Source: Caulobacter sp. 602-1 (GTDB lineage Bacteria; Pseudomonadota; Alphaproteobacteria; Caulobacterales; Caulobacteraceae). From it: a stretch of DNA of 64,000 bases. The DNA lies in contig NZ_RRYI01000005.1 in NCBI RefSeq assembly GCF_003931565.1, positions 310,001 to 374,000 of the forward strand, in the 5' to 3' direction. The translations under genes and the position numbers were made by a program. The notes beneath the pieces were generated by a model that saw only the letters and a list, made by a program, of their open reading frames with translations, made no database searches and was not told the origin of the DNA. Of this stretch, positions 34,759 to 44,500 are shown piece by piece. Every line of letters starts with the position of its first letter. The first letter of the stretch is position 1.

Positions 34759-35574
34759 ATGAAAGCGCGAGGATCCTTCACCACCCGCAACGCCTCGGGG
34801 CCCGGCGCCCGGGTGGCGTTCACGAGCTTTGTCGACACCTCGACGGGAGAGGTGTCCGCATGCGAGGTGCTGCAGCCCGAAGGCTCGCGGCTGGAGCGTC
34901 TGGCTGGCCTTGGTCTGATGTCCGCCGGCATCGCCCACGATATCGGTAACGCCCTGGGCGGCATCTGCGCCGGTCTGGCCCTGCTGGAGCGGCGCCTTGA
35001 TCAAAACGCCTCGCCCGAGGCGCGCCTCCTTGTGCGTGAAATCCTGGCGGCCACGGAGCGGGCAGGGGCGATCACCGCCCGGATTCGCGGCCATCTGCGC
35101 GCCGAACCGGCGACCACCGCAGCCGTCGACCTAGGCGGGCTCATCAAGACGTTGAGCCCCTTGATCGGCTGGACGGCCGGGCCGCGGGTCGAGGTGACCA
35201 TTCGCGATGACGCTCGGGTGGCGCACATCGATTGCTGTGGTCTTCTTCTCGAGCGGGTCGTGATCAATCTCGTCGTCAATGCGCGTCAGGCCATGCCGGC
35301 CGGTGGGCGTCTGGATATCGAAATCGACGCGCCCAGCATCCCCGAAGGCGGCTATGCCGTGTTGCGTGTCCGCGACAGCGGTCAGGGTATGAGCCCCGAA
35401 GCGCTGCGGCGGCTGTTCGATCCGGCCTTCGCGCCTCGCGGCGCCGTTCCGGGCCTTGGCCTGTCGATTGTCGAAAGCTTCGTGCAAGACCTCGGCGGGC
35501 GCCTGGACGTCCAGAGCACGCCCGGCCAAGGCACGACGATCGCACTGGTCCTGCCGACATGTCGAGCGACTTGA
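34759..35574 (+). CDS. Soluble histidine kinase of NtrB type
   Basis: A 271-aa histidine kinase. The H-box MSAGIAHDIGNALGG contains the phospho-acceptor His60; the ATPase domain shows the N-box (VVINLVVNARQAM), G1 (VRDSGQGMS), a short F-like stretch (LFDPAFAP) and G2 (GLGLSIVE). The N-terminal 45 residues are too short for a usual sensor domain and no membrane segment is present. No response regulator lies next to it (orphan). GAGGAG precedes the ATG. A tandem-repeat site lies in its promoter region. Confidence 0.9.
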   Translation: MKARGSFTTRNASGPGARVAFTSFVDTSTGEVSACEVLQPEGSRLERLAGLGLMSAGIAHDIGNALGGICAGLALLERRLDQNASPEARLLVREILAATERAGAITARIRGHLRAEPATTAAVDLGGLIKTLSPLIGWTAGPRVEVTIRDDARVAHIDCCGLLLERVVINLVVNARQAMPAGGRLDIEIDAPSIPEGGYAVLRVRDSGQGMSPEALRRLFDPAFAPRGAVPGLGLSIVESFVQDLGGRLDVQSTPGQGTTIALVLPTCRAT

Positions 35575-35677
35575 GATTTGGCGGCCGTGCGCCCAGACGT
35601 CCAATCGACCTAGGCTGATCGGGCCTAAGCAAGGTCGGCTGGCGCGATTTGGCCAGCGGCCGTTCAAAGGCAAGACG

Positions 35678-36121
35678 ATGTTGGTTGACTACCCCACTGC
35701 GGAGGCCGTGCGCCAGGGCAAGGCCCGCTACTGCCGTTTCGTCGATACGAAGGACTGGGCCGGGCTCGCCGCGCTTTTTCATCCCGAGGCGCATTTCGAG
35801 TTCTACGATGTCGACGGCGCGATCGAATATCGCTTCGAGGCGCTGGAGGCCTGGCTTCGAGGCGTCGCCGACTTCCTCGCCGGCGCGCGCTCGAGCCACA
35901 GGGTCAGCAACTCGGAACTGGTTCTGCGCGATCCTGACACCGTGGAGGCGATATGGGCGATGTCGGATCGCATCGCGTTTCCCCGCGTGGGCGCCGAACC
36001 CGCACGATGGCTAAAGGGCTATGGTCACTATCACGAGGTCTGGGTGCGGCACGGCCAGTCATGGGTCATCCGTGAGCTGGTGCTCCGGCGCACCCTCTTC
36101 GACCTGGAAAGCGCGACCTGA
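35678..36121 (+). CDS. SnoaL/NTF2-like protein
   Basis: A 147-aa protein of the NTF2-like fold (SnoaL_4 type): ARYCRFVDTKDWAGLAALFH, AHFEFYDVDG, SSHRVSNSELVL and GHYHEVWVRHGQSWVI. The HPEA and YHE positions fit a small pocket enzyme or binding protein; exact activity is unknown. ATG 35678 has AAAGG upstream. Convergent with the SDR gene. Confidence 0.88.
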   Translation: MLVDYPTAEAVRQGKARYCRFVDTKDWAGLAALFHPEAHFEFYDVDGAIEYRFEALEAWLRGVADFLAGARSSHRVSNSELVLRDPDTVEAIWAMSDRIAFPRVGAEPARWLKGYGHYHEVWVRHGQSWVIRELVLRRTLFDLESAT

Positions 36122-36158
36122 TTGAGGGTGATCTTGCGAGGCGCGGGCTTTCGGCGCG

Positions 36159-37088
36159 TCAGCCCATCGCCTCGCGGATCAATCTCTGGGAGAGAAGCCA
36201 CAGCCGCTCGGCGTTGTCCGGATCGAGCGCATACGGCGCGTAACCGCCGGTGAGGTCGGCAGGACGGCGCGCGACGGGACGCGCTTCGTTGCAATCCTCG
36301 AAGTAGCGGCCCCCGACACCCTCGACGAGCGGCGAGGCGGCCAGGAGGACGGACGTGGCCGCGCCTTGCTCGGGCGTCTTGCGGCGTTCGACCGGTGTCC
36401 TCAGACCGCCCGTGTGTCGCTGAAGCGCCGTTGCGATGGCGCCGGGATGCAAGGTGTTGGCCACGATCCCGTCGGCGGCCCAGTGACGGGTGACGCTCAC
36501 GGCCATCAGGGCCGTGGCCGTCTTGGACTGACCGTAGGCGCCGATCGGCGTGTAGGCCATGAAGTCGAAGTTCAGGTCGTCGAACACCACCGGTGAGAAC
36601 AGGTGGCCGAGCGAGCTGAGCGCGACGACGCGCGCGCCCTTGGCCTTGGCCAGGGCGGCATGCAGACCCCAGGTCAGCGCGAAGTGGCCCAGATAGTTGG
36701 TGCCGAACTGAAGCTCGAACCCCTGAGCCGTCTTTTCAAGCTCTGGAATGGCCATGATGCCGGCGTTGTTGACCAGCATGTCCAGAGGGCCGCTCCAGGC
36801 GTCGACGAACCCAGCCACCGAGCGCAGATCCGACAGGTCCAGGCGGCTGACCAGAATGCGGGAATTTGCGGTCGTCTCGCGCAACTCGGCGGCGACGGTC
36901 TGGGCGGCCTCCGGCCGTCGCACCGCCAGGGTCACCTCGGCGCCCGCCACGGCCAGGGCGCGCGCGGTTTCGACCCCGATCCCCGCCGCGCCGCCCGTGA
37001 CGATGGCCCGTCGACCATGAAGGTCCACACCCCGCAGAACCTCTGCGGCTGTGGAGCTGAAGCCAAAGGGAGTCGAGATCGCGACCAT
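36159..37088 (-). CDS. Short-chain dehydrogenase/reductase
   Basis: A 309-aa SDR of the retinol-dehydrogenase-like group with all canonical residues: TGGAAGIG (31-38), NNAG (107-110), active-site Ser in ALSSLGH, and Y185-G-Q-S-K189. It reduces or oxidises a carbonyl/alcohol with NAD(P)H. Compared with the SDR at 15089-15955 it shares the C-terminal layout but keeps the catalytic Tyr. AGGTG lies upstream of the ATG. Confidence 0.92.
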   Translation of the reverse strand: MVAISTPFGFSSTAAEVLRGVDLHGRRAIVTGGAAGIGVETARALAVAGAEVTLAVRRPEAAQTVAAELRETTANSRILVSRLDLSDLRSVAGFVDAWSGPLDMLVNNAGIMAIPELEKTAQGFELQFGTNYLGHFALTWGLHAALAKAKGARVVALSSLGHLFSPVVFDDLNFDFMAYTPIGAYGQSKTATALMAVSVTRHWAADGIVANTLHPGAIATALQRHTGGLRTPVERRKTPEQGAATSVLLAASPLVEGVGGRYFEDCNEARPVARRPADLTGGYAPYALDPDNAERLWLLSQRLIREAMG

Positions 37089-37170
37089 GTGGGTGCACCT
37101 AGTTTGATGGCGAGGGGAACGGGCCTGCGCCAGGCGCGGATGCGGCCTGGCGCGGCGTGAATTTGGAGAG

Positions 37171-37608
37171 CTATTCGCTGATCTTGACGAAGCCCTGCTG
37201 GACGAGCTGGATCGTACGGGCCATGGCGTCGAGATTGATCTTCACGTCGGGCAGCAGATCGGCATTGACCCATCCGTTGACCTTGGCGGTGGCTCCGCAC
37301 AACTCGATCTTGGCGCCGCTGTCGACAAGGCCTGCGACGAGCCCCTTGTAGGGGTTGCCCGTGTCGATATTGCGCGCCCGGTTGTACGCCGCGTCATTCA
37401 GCGTCACGTGCCCGGCGTTGGTGTGGAAGACGGCGATGATCTCGGCCTGCGCCTTCCAGTCGGCGACATCGCCCAGGATCAGCTGCAGGTGAAAGATCGA
37501 AGCGGGCAGATCGCCTTCGAACTCGAGCGAACCGATGCTGTGGACCGATTTGACGTGGTCCATGCGCACCGGGATGTCGATGGTGAGGCCTTCGGGAAGT
37601 TTCGGCAC
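37171..37608 (-). CDS. DsrE-family protein
   Basis: A 145-aa DsrE/DsrF-like protein, recognised by FHLQLILGD, AEIIAVFHTNAGHVTLNDAAYN, ELCGATAKVNGW (the Cys is in the family's usual place) and a C-terminal ARTIQLVQQGFVKISE. DsrE proteins often carry sulfur on that Cys. I favour the GTG start at 37606-37608, which has AAAAGGA eight bases upstream. The open frame continues to 37782 with non-homologous sequence. Same strand as the SDR gene. Confidence 0.8.
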   Translation of the reverse strand: MPKLPEGLTIDIPVRMDHVKSVHSIGSLEFEGDLPASIFHLQLILGDVADWKAQAEIIAVFHTNAGHVTLNDAAYNRARNIDTGNPYKGLVAGLVDSGAKIELCGATAKVNGWVNADLLPDVKINLDAMARTIQLVQQGFVKISE

Positions 37609-37845
37609 AACGCTGATCCTTTTCGACAGGGGGCTGACGGCCGCGGCGGTTGGTGTTCGACCGAGGCGGCGCCGATTAGCAATCCCATGCAGGGGCGGGG
37701 CGCGATTGGACGGAAAGGCGTCATCCTCGCCGGTGTCGAAGGGGCTGATGGCGTGACAAGTCAGGCGCGCCGCGGCGACCATGCCGCGTCTAGCGGCGAG
37801 GTCGGGGGCTGAGCGGGCCGCATGGCGGCCAGCGCGGTGCCCGCT

Positions 37846-38424
37846 TCAAGCCGCGGACTTGAACGTCGACAAGATGTTGTCGACCTCTTCGCTGACCCGC
37901 GTCACGGTGTTGAGTGCGTTGTGACCAAGCGGCGGGCCCTCGGCGGCAATAAACTCGACGTCCGCCACGCCCAAGAAGTTGAACGCCGCGCGCAGATGAC
38001 TCGCGGCATGCTCATCGCCAGCGCCGAATGGCCCGGCGGCATCGGCGTCTCCCCGGGAATAGGCGATGACAACGCACTTGTCGCTGGCCAGGCCAAGAGC
38101 CAGTTCGTTGCGTCCGTATTGGAAGGTTGCGCCGGCCGACACGATTCGATCGATCCAGGCCTTGAGCGGGCTGGGCAGGCCGAGATTGTGCAACGGCGCG
38201 CCGATCACCACGATATTGGCGGCCAGGAACTCTTCCAGGACCTTTGCGTCGGGCTCCGGGCCGCGTTCCGGCGTCGCGTCGAGCGAGAGCAGGGCTGATA
38301 GGTCCCGATAGGTCACCTGGAGAGTCGGCGCGGCCGCGGTCAACCGTTCCACGATCAGGGCTGAAAGGGTCCGGCTTGGGGCGTTCGCGCCTTGCACGCT
38401 GGAGTCGATGTGAAGTAAGCGCAT
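37846..38424 (-). CDS. azoR: FMN-dependent NADH-azoreductase, second copy
   Basis: A 192-aa flavodoxin-fold NADH:quinone/azo reductase. LLHIDSSVQGANAPSRTL binds FMN; GAPLHNLGLPSPLKAWIDRIV is the AzoR signature with Leu-His in place of the more common Met-Tyr. It differs clearly from the copy at 25475. It is divergent from an HxlR-family gene 98 bases away, the usual arrangement for HxlR-controlled quinone/azo reductases. No clear ribosome site is seen. Confidence 0.9.
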   Translation of the reverse strand: MRLLHIDSSVQGANAPSRTLSALIVERLTAAAPTLQVTYRDLSALLSLDATPERGPEPDAKVLEEFLAANIVVIGAPLHNLGLPSPLKAWIDRIVSAGATFQYGRNELALGLASDKCVVIAYSRGDADAAGPFGAGDEHAASHLRAAFNFLGVADVEFIAAEGPPLGHNALNTVTRVSEEVDNILSTFKSAA

Positions 38425-38499
38425 GAGGTGAGCGCTCGGCTCTTGGTTTTATCTGCCGTTCATGTAGAAAAATTGCGAAAACAATCCAAGAGCGCATAA

Positions 38500-38518
38500 G
38501 TATAGAACTAAGTCATAC
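38500..38518. promoter_or_regulatory. Possible HxlR operator
   Basis: GTAT-N11-ATAC (GTATAGAACTAAGTCATAC), an inverted repeat in an AT-rich stretch, lies directly before the HxlR gene and within the divergent azoR/HxlR promoter region. HxlR-type regulators commonly bind short GTAC/GTAT inverted repeats. Confidence 0.4.
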
Positions 38519-38522
38519 GGAT

Positions 38523-38900
38523 ATGACCACCAAGCAGCATAATCCTATTAATTGCCAACGCGTGAATGCTCTCATGGGATACATGGGAGATCGCTGGACC
38601 TTGCCTGTCCTGATGGCGCTCGGGGCAGGCGCTCGGCGCTTCAACCAATTGCGGCGCGACGTCGACGGAATTTCCCAGCAGATGCTGGCCAGGGTGGTCA
38701 AGGGCCTCGAGCGCGACGGTATGGTGACGCGCACCGTCCATCCAAGCGTCCCTCCGCAGGTCGAGTACGCGCTGACGAGCCTTGGCGCCTCACTGACCGA
38801 GCAGGGAGTGAAGCTGGGCGACTGGGCCGTCCAGCACATCGATGAGGTCGACGCTCACCGCGAACGTTACGACGCTGCGGTCAGCGCTCCGCCCGACTGA
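38523..38900 (+). CDS. HxlR-family transcriptional regulator
   Basis: A 125-aa winged-helix regulator of the HxlR/YodB family: CQRVNALMGYMGDRWTLPVL with the conserved N-terminal Cys, RFNQLRRDVDGISQQMLARV and the wing YALTSLG. In this family that Cys can sense quinones or aldehydes. Divergent from the second azoreductase gene, its probable target. No ribosome site is seen, so the mRNA may be leaderless. Confidence 0.92.
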   Translation: MTTKQHNPINCQRVNALMGYMGDRWTLPVLMALGAGARRFNQLRRDVDGISQQMLARVVKGLERDGMVTRTVHPSVPPQVEYALTSLGASLTEQGVKLGDWAVQHIDEVDAHRERYDAAVSAPPD

Positions 38901-39240
38901 CAACCTTTCTCCCGGCATCGTCGCCTGGCTGCCGACTCTTGTTGGCCAGGACAGATCGTTGCGGCCTTGCCGCGCCTGCAGAATATCTTGCGCGCGCGCG
39001 CCTGGCGCGACGGTATAGTTCGATAGCGCGTCGGCGAAGGCCCCGTTCTGGTGGGCGCGGACGGCATGCTATGGCGACGTGCGGGGCGGGCAGGCGGGCT
39101 TTCGACGTGAACGCTGCAGGAAGCATATCGGGTTCCGGCGCGACGGCGCCGGGTGGCCGTCTCGAACCGGCGCTGCGTCTTTGCGCGGCTGTTCGGGCAA
39201 AAATGATGCGGGTTCGTCGCGCGGCCGCGACCTCAGCACG
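38901..39240. other. 340-bp intergenic region
   Basis: No gene or RNA is seen. It has a short alternating GCGCGCGCGCGCC run near 38992 and precedes the ECF sigma gene; the sigma-cassette promoter is probably here. Confidence 0.4.
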
Positions 39241-39822
39241 ATGGAATTTGCCGCAACCTGTCCCGATGAGGCGGCCCGCCGCCGGACCGACGCCACCCCA
39301 CGCGTTGTCTGTGGTCGCGTGAACGGCCGCCCGATCCTAGAGAAGGCGGGCCCGCTTCGTCAGGGGCTTGCCCGGTACTTCCGCAACCGGGTCCCGGACG
39401 CGTCCGAAGTCGACGATCTGGTGCAGGAGGTCTTTACCCGGATAGCCGCGCGCGACAGCGAAGAACCGATCGAGCACCTCGGCGGCTTTGTTTTTCAGAT
39501 CGCCGCCAACGTCCTGGCGGACCGGGCGCGGCGGCGGTTTGCCCGCAAGGCCGAGGCTCACGTCCCTTTCGACGCCGAGCGCCATGGCGATCATGATTTC
39601 GACCCACACAGAATTCTCGCCGGCAAAGAGACCCTGCGGGCGGCCACGGAGGCGCTCCTCGCCATGCCTCACCGCACGCGCACGATTTTCGTCCTTCACC
39701 GGCTGGAGGGGCGCAAGGTCCGCGAGATCGCGCTGCAGCTGGGCATCTCCGTGAGCGCGGTTGAAAAGCACATGGTCAAGGCCATGCAGCACCTGAGCGC
39801 CGTCCGGAGGAGGTCGGTCTGA
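39241..39822 (+). CDS. ECF sigma factor (FecI-like)
   Basis: A 193-aa extracytoplasmic-function sigma factor. Region 2: FRNRVPDASEVDDLVQEVFTRIA with the DDLVQEVF core; region 4: HRTRTIFVLHRLEGRKVREI and LGISVSAVEKHMVKAM. The next gene is an anti-sigma of FecR type whose ATG overlaps this stop by one base, so the pair is coupled. The start at 39241 is tentative because no clear ribosome site is seen; the conserved core begins about residue 35. Confidence 0.9.
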   Translation: MEFAATCPDEAARRRTDATPRVVCGRVNGRPILEKAGPLRQGLARYFRNRVPDASEVDDLVQEVFTRIAARDSEEPIEHLGGFVFQIAANVLADRARRRFARKAEAHVPFDAERHGDHDFDPHRILAGKETLRAATEALLAMPHRTRTIFVLHRLEGRKVREIALQLGISVSAVEKHMVKAMQHLSAVRRRSV

Positions 39823-40850
39823 TGCGCGACGTTCTCACCCTTGATGGCGTAATGGCAATGGACCCGTCCGCCGCCGCCGCGCTGTTCGCCTACCGCCAGG
39901 CCGATGGCGCGGCGGACCTCGACGCGACGGTGCTGGCCGAGTGGCTGGCGGCCGATCCCAGCCATGCCGAGGCCTGGATCAACACCAAGGCGGCCTGGCG
40001 AGACTTCGACGACAGCGAGGACGATGAAATTCTCGCGGCCTTGCGCGCCGACGCCCGCCTGGCTGGCCCGTCGCGGTACCGCTGGATCCCCAAGGCCGCG
40101 GCCGCGGTGGCCGTCCTAACGATCGGCGGACTCCTGGGGACGGCGCTTCTTCGCCCGAATCCAACGACGCATCCGGCCACATCGGCGGGCGCATCCGCCC
40201 CCGTCGAGCAAGGCATACAGTATGCCACCGCCCATGGTGTGAGCCAGAGCTTCAGCCTCGCCGACGGCACCCGGATGCGCCTGGGGCCCGACAGTGTCAC
40301 GAGGGTCAGCTTGTCCGGGGGGGGGCGGAATGTGCGGCTGGTGCGTGGCGCGGCGGTCTTCGAGGTGGCGCACGATGCGTCGCGACCGTTCGCCGTCACG
40401 GCCGCTCGGCAAGAGATCATCGCCCTTGGTACGCGGTTCGAGGTGACTGTGCGGCCGCCGGAAGTCGGCGTGGTCCTCGTGGAGGGGCGCGTGTCGGTAC
40501 GACCGGTCGGCGCGACAACGCCGCCCACGCTCCTGCGGCCGGGTCAGCAACTGCTCGTCCAGGAGGGGCAGGCTCCGCGCGTGTCGTCCATCGATCTGGG
40601 CAGCGTCCCGATCGTGCAGGAAGACTACATCGACTTCAGGGACGTCACGCTCGCGGAGGCGGCCAGGGTCCTCAGTAGTCGGGGGGCGGGGAGGCTGATT
40701 GTCCGCGAGCCAAAGATCTCCCAATTGCGGATCAGCGGTCGCTTCAAGGCCGACGACATACCCCGATTTGGGCGGGCCCTGGGGCTCTTGCTTCCGGTGC
40801 GCTTGGCCAGGCGTGGCGAGAAAGAATGGGAGGTGGTTTGGGCGCGATGA
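39822..40850 (+). CDS. FecR-type anti-sigma/signal transducer
   Basis: A 342-aa inner-membrane protein. An N-terminal DUF4880-like cytoplasmic part (VLAEWLAADPSHAEAW) binds the sigma factor, one membrane segment lies at about residues 90-112 (AAAAVAVLTIGGLLGTALL), and the periplasmic FecR domain follows (QSFSLADGTRMRLGPDS, GAAVFEVAHDASRPFAVTA, VVLVEGRVSV). The C-terminal 80 residues (YIDFRDVTLAEAARVLSSRG) resemble an STN-like domain that contacts the receptor. Coupled to the sigma gene (TGATG). Confidence 0.92.
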   Translation: MRDVLTLDGVMAMDPSAAAALFAYRQADGAADLDATVLAEWLAADPSHAEAWINTKAAWRDFDDSEDDEILAALRADARLAGPSRYRWIPKAAAAVAVLTIGGLLGTALLRPNPTTHPATSAGASAPVEQGIQYATAHGVSQSFSLADGTRMRLGPDSVTRVSLSGGGRNVRLVRGAAVFEVAHDASRPFAVTAARQEIIALGTRFEVTVRPPEVGVVLVEGRVSVRPVGATTPPTLLRPGQQLLVQEGQAPRVSSIDLGSVPIVQEDYIDFRDVTLAEAARVLSSRGAGRLIVREPKISQLRISGRFKADDIPRFGRALGLLLPVRLARRGEKEWEVVWAR

Positions 40851-40938
40851 GCAGCGCTCGATAGTTTTTGCGACAATCTGGTGCGGATTTTCCGGCGCGG
40901 CGCGACCTCAGGGGCAGGATTAACAAGGGGAGTCCGAC

Positions 40939-41445
40939 ATGGAGGCCGTAGCGAGATTGGCCGATGCGTGCCAGGACAGGATGAGTTGGGCGGGCGCGAA
41001 CGTCGTCGGGATCACCGACGAGGCTCTCAGCTTCCGAGCGTTCCGGATGCTGCCGGCCGCGCGCATCCTCCTGCATCATGGGGCGCCCGTCGAAATCGGT
41101 GGCCGCGCCTTCGACCTGTTGCACGTCCTGTTGCGCTCGCGGGGGGCGCTTGTCGCGCGGGACGATATTATTCGCCACGTCTGGCCGACCACCACGATCG
41201 AAGAGAGCAATCTTCGAGTTCAGGTCGCGAGCTTGCGAAAGATCCTGGGCGAGGACCGTGACCTGCTCAAGACGGTCCCAGGCCGCGGCTACCTTCTGGC
41301 GGCTGACATCACGCAGCCGACGGCGGAGTCGCGAGGCCTGGTCGAGCTCGCCCCGAAGGAAGACGTTCAAGGCCTTCGGGCGCTCTTGCATTCGGTGCTG
41401 CAGGAACTGCGCGGCCTCAAGCGGCAGAATGCGTCGGCGCGCTGA
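40939..41445 (+). CDS. Winged-helix DNA-binding protein in receptor cassette
   Basis: A 168-aa single-domain regulator: FRMLPAARILL, GGRAFDLLHVLLRSRGALV, SNLRVQVASLRKILG and KTVPGRGYLL form an OmpR/CadC-type winged helix without a receiver or membrane segment, followed by about 45 residues with a helical tail (RALLHSVLQELRGLKRQN). GGGGAG precedes the ATG. It sits between the FecR-type gene and the TonB receptor, which is an unusual insertion in a sigma/FecR/receptor cassette. Similar to the protein at 14358-14918. Confidence 0.88.
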   Translation: MEAVARLADACQDRMSWAGANVVGITDEALSFRAFRMLPAARILLHHGAPVEIGGRAFDLLHVLLRSRGALVARDDIIRHVWPTTTIEESNLRVQVASLRKILGEDRDLLKTVPGRGYLLAADITQPTAESRGLVELAPKEDVQGLRALLHSVLQELRGLKRQNASAR

Positions 41446-41578
41446 CGAAATCTCAGCCAATCAAGATCGCGCACGGCGGGACCGAAATGTTCAGCGTTGC
41501 GGCGAATAACATCGGCGGCGGGACACTGCCCCTAGGGCGCTATTGCAATCGTCACCATAAATATCGACGTTATCCGGG

Positions 41579-44500
41579 ATGGCGTCCGAACTCACGGGGC
41601 GTGCGGTCCTGGGGCTGGGGACCGCTCTGGCCTTGCTCATGACCACCCCCGCGACCGCGCAATCCTCGTCTACCCAAGTGACGATCCGTGGCGGTCAGCT
41701 GGTCGACGCCTTGGTCGACCTTTCCCGGCAAACAGGGGTCGAGCTCCTGTACGATCGCGCCGCGATGGTCGGACTTTCCGCCTCGAGGATCAGCGGTCGC
41801 TTGAGTGCTGAGGCCGCGATCGAAAGGCTGCTTCAGGGAACGGGGCTGGTGGCGCGTCGTGCCGCCGACGGATTCTACGTCATCGAACGCGCGCCCGTTC
41901 CGGCGCTGGCGCGCCAGGACGTGGCAGTGTCGGAGATCCTGGTGATCGGACGACGCAGCCAGAACGCCGACATTCGCCGCCTGGAGAGCGACATCCAGCC
42001 CTATCGGGTTTCCACGGGCGAGCAGATCACCCAGGCCGACCGGGACAATCTTGACCAGTTCTTCGGCAGCCGAATTCCGCCCAACACCACCGCCGTGCGC
42101 CCGAGCCTGGACGTGAAGGGGGAGACGCTCTCGGAAATCGATCTTCGCGGGCTGGGGCCGACCAGCACCCTGGTCCTGATCGATGGTCGGCGCATGCCCG
42201 GCATACCCGCCCAGTTTTCCGGCTTTCGGCAAGCCGACATCAACGCCGTTCCGCTGCACGCCATCGACCGCGTGGAAACTCTGACCGGGGCGGCCGGCGG
42301 CATCTACGGCTTCGGGGCCTTGGGCGGGGTGGTCAATGTCGTCCTGGCGCGGGACCGCCAGGGTGTGGAACTCCATGCGACCGGCGGGATCTCCTCCCGG
42401 GGAGACGGGGAGCACTACGGGCTCGAAGGGCGTATTGGCTATACGACCAAGGATGGTCGCACGGACCTGATGATCTACGGCTCGAGCTTTCAGGCCAAGC
42501 CCGTCTCCGCCGGCGAGCGCGACTATGCCGAAAGGGATCTGGCGCTCAGCACAAGCCTTGCGCCAAGTCAGCTCCGCGGGGTCCGGCCCAACGCCAACTC
42601 CGTCTTCGTGAATAATTCCAATGGCGGCAGGGCCATTCGCCTGAAGCCGGCCTATGGGGGCGGGCTGCTGGACGCGCCCTACACCTTCCTTCCGGCTGGG
42701 TTAGCTGGCGATCCGCTCGAGGTCGGCGCCGTGCTGTTGCAGAATGGCGGAAAGATGGACAAGGGCCTGACGGCGGGCGCCGCGGGTACGGCCATCGCCT
42801 CAACGCCCACCACAGGGGCAGTGCTGGCCAATGTGCGCCACCGGTTCGACGGAGGCGTCGAGGCCTATGTCGACGCCGTCCTGCTCTGGAATCGTGGTCA
42901 TTACCGCAGCAAACAGGCCAACGACCGGGCAACGCTTTTCGCCAGCTCGCCTGTCAATCCCTTCACCAGCAATATCGAGATTTCGTATCCGCTCGATATC
43001 TACAGCGACGACCGTGTCACCGAGGTCGACAGCAGGCGGTACACGATAGGCGTCATTGCGCCCCTGCCGCTTGGATGGCGCGCGACTGGCGATTTCTCGT
43101 CCGGGACGGGACGATATCGTTCCAGCGAAGTGTTTGTCGTCAGCGACGTCGACTTCTTTTCGGCGACAGCCCCGAACCCGTTTGGCGATTGGTCAAAATT
43201 CCAAGCCCAGCTGGCGGCCATCGCGCAGACCAACACCATCCGGCAGACGATCGTCAATCACTTCGAAAATCAGTCGCTTCGCTTGGCTGGACCGCTGTTC
43301 GAGACCCCTCAAGGACCTGCGACCTTGACCTTGCTGGCGGAACGGCGCGTCGAAGACGTCCCCGGCTATTCCCGGATGACAAGCGGCAATCCACCGCCGC
43401 CGTCCTATGAGGTCGCCTGGAGGCGCACTCGCGCAACATCGTTCTACGCGGAGTTCAGGTCGCGCATTCTTGGCGTCACGGCGCCGGCGCCCCTGCGAAA
43501 CCTGGAAGTCCAGCTTGCCGCCCGCAACGATGAAGAACTCGACCTCTTCGTCACGAATCCAAGATCGCCAAAGACATCACCGCGGCGCCAGGCGCGTTTC
43601 AGCGGCCTGACCTATACCTTGGGCGCCAAGGTCGTCCCCGCGTCGTGGCTGATGCTGCGCGGAAGCTATGCCACGGGCGAGACGCCCCCTCCCGTGGAGC
43701 TGACGGTCGAAAACGTCTCCACGAATACGGCCTCGCTGAGAGACCCGAAGCGACCGATCGGCTTCATTAATCGGCAACCGGTCTACACCGCAATGTGCTG
43801 CGGACTGCCTAATCTTGAGACGGTGCGGGCGAGCACCTTGTCCTGGGGCGGCGTCTTGAGCCCGTGGGGGGAGGAGGGGCCTCGCGTGACTTTGGATTAT
43901 TCGCGCATCCGGAAGACACGGGAGCCGTTCACGCCTTCATCAGACCTTGTTCTGGCGCACGAGGATTTCTGGCCCGAGCGCGTTGTCCGGGCGCCGCTCA
44001 CCGATGCGGATCGGGCGTCAGGCTACAGCGGCGGCGTGGTCCTGATGCTCGATACCCGGCCGGAGAACAGCGCAGGGCTCAAAATCGACACGCTCGACGC
44101 GCGCGTCGAGTGGTCATTCCTCTGGGGAGGCGGCCGCCTACGCCTTTACGGAGACGCCACCCACTATATCCGCCAGGTGCAGACTGCACCCTTCCAATCG
44201 GATGTCGAAAACGTCGGCTACCTGGGCAAACCGATCTCCTGGCGAGCGAACGGAGGTGTGGACTGGTCGCGCGGTCCTTGGACCCTTGGCGGCAACATCC
44301 AGTACTTCGGCAGCTACAGGCCGTATTTCGCCGACGCCCTGGCTGCCGTAAGCGATAGCGTCGTGGCGATCCAGGGCTCCGAGACCGTCCCGGCGCAAGC
44401 CTATATCGATTTGCACATCGCCTGGCGTGGGGAGTGGCAGCTAGCCGGGGAGCCGCGGGACCTGAAGGTGGATTTTGGGGTTGTGAACATCCTCGACAAG

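Noticed and set aside
38881-39126. 81-aa minus-strand ORF in the 340-bp gap before the sigma gene
   Set aside because: Basic low-complexity product and no ribosome site; treated as a shadow.
39079-39240. N-terminal extension of the ECF sigma frame
   Set aside because: Upstream codons are Arg/Gly-rich and unlike sigma factors; the first reasonable ATG is 39241.
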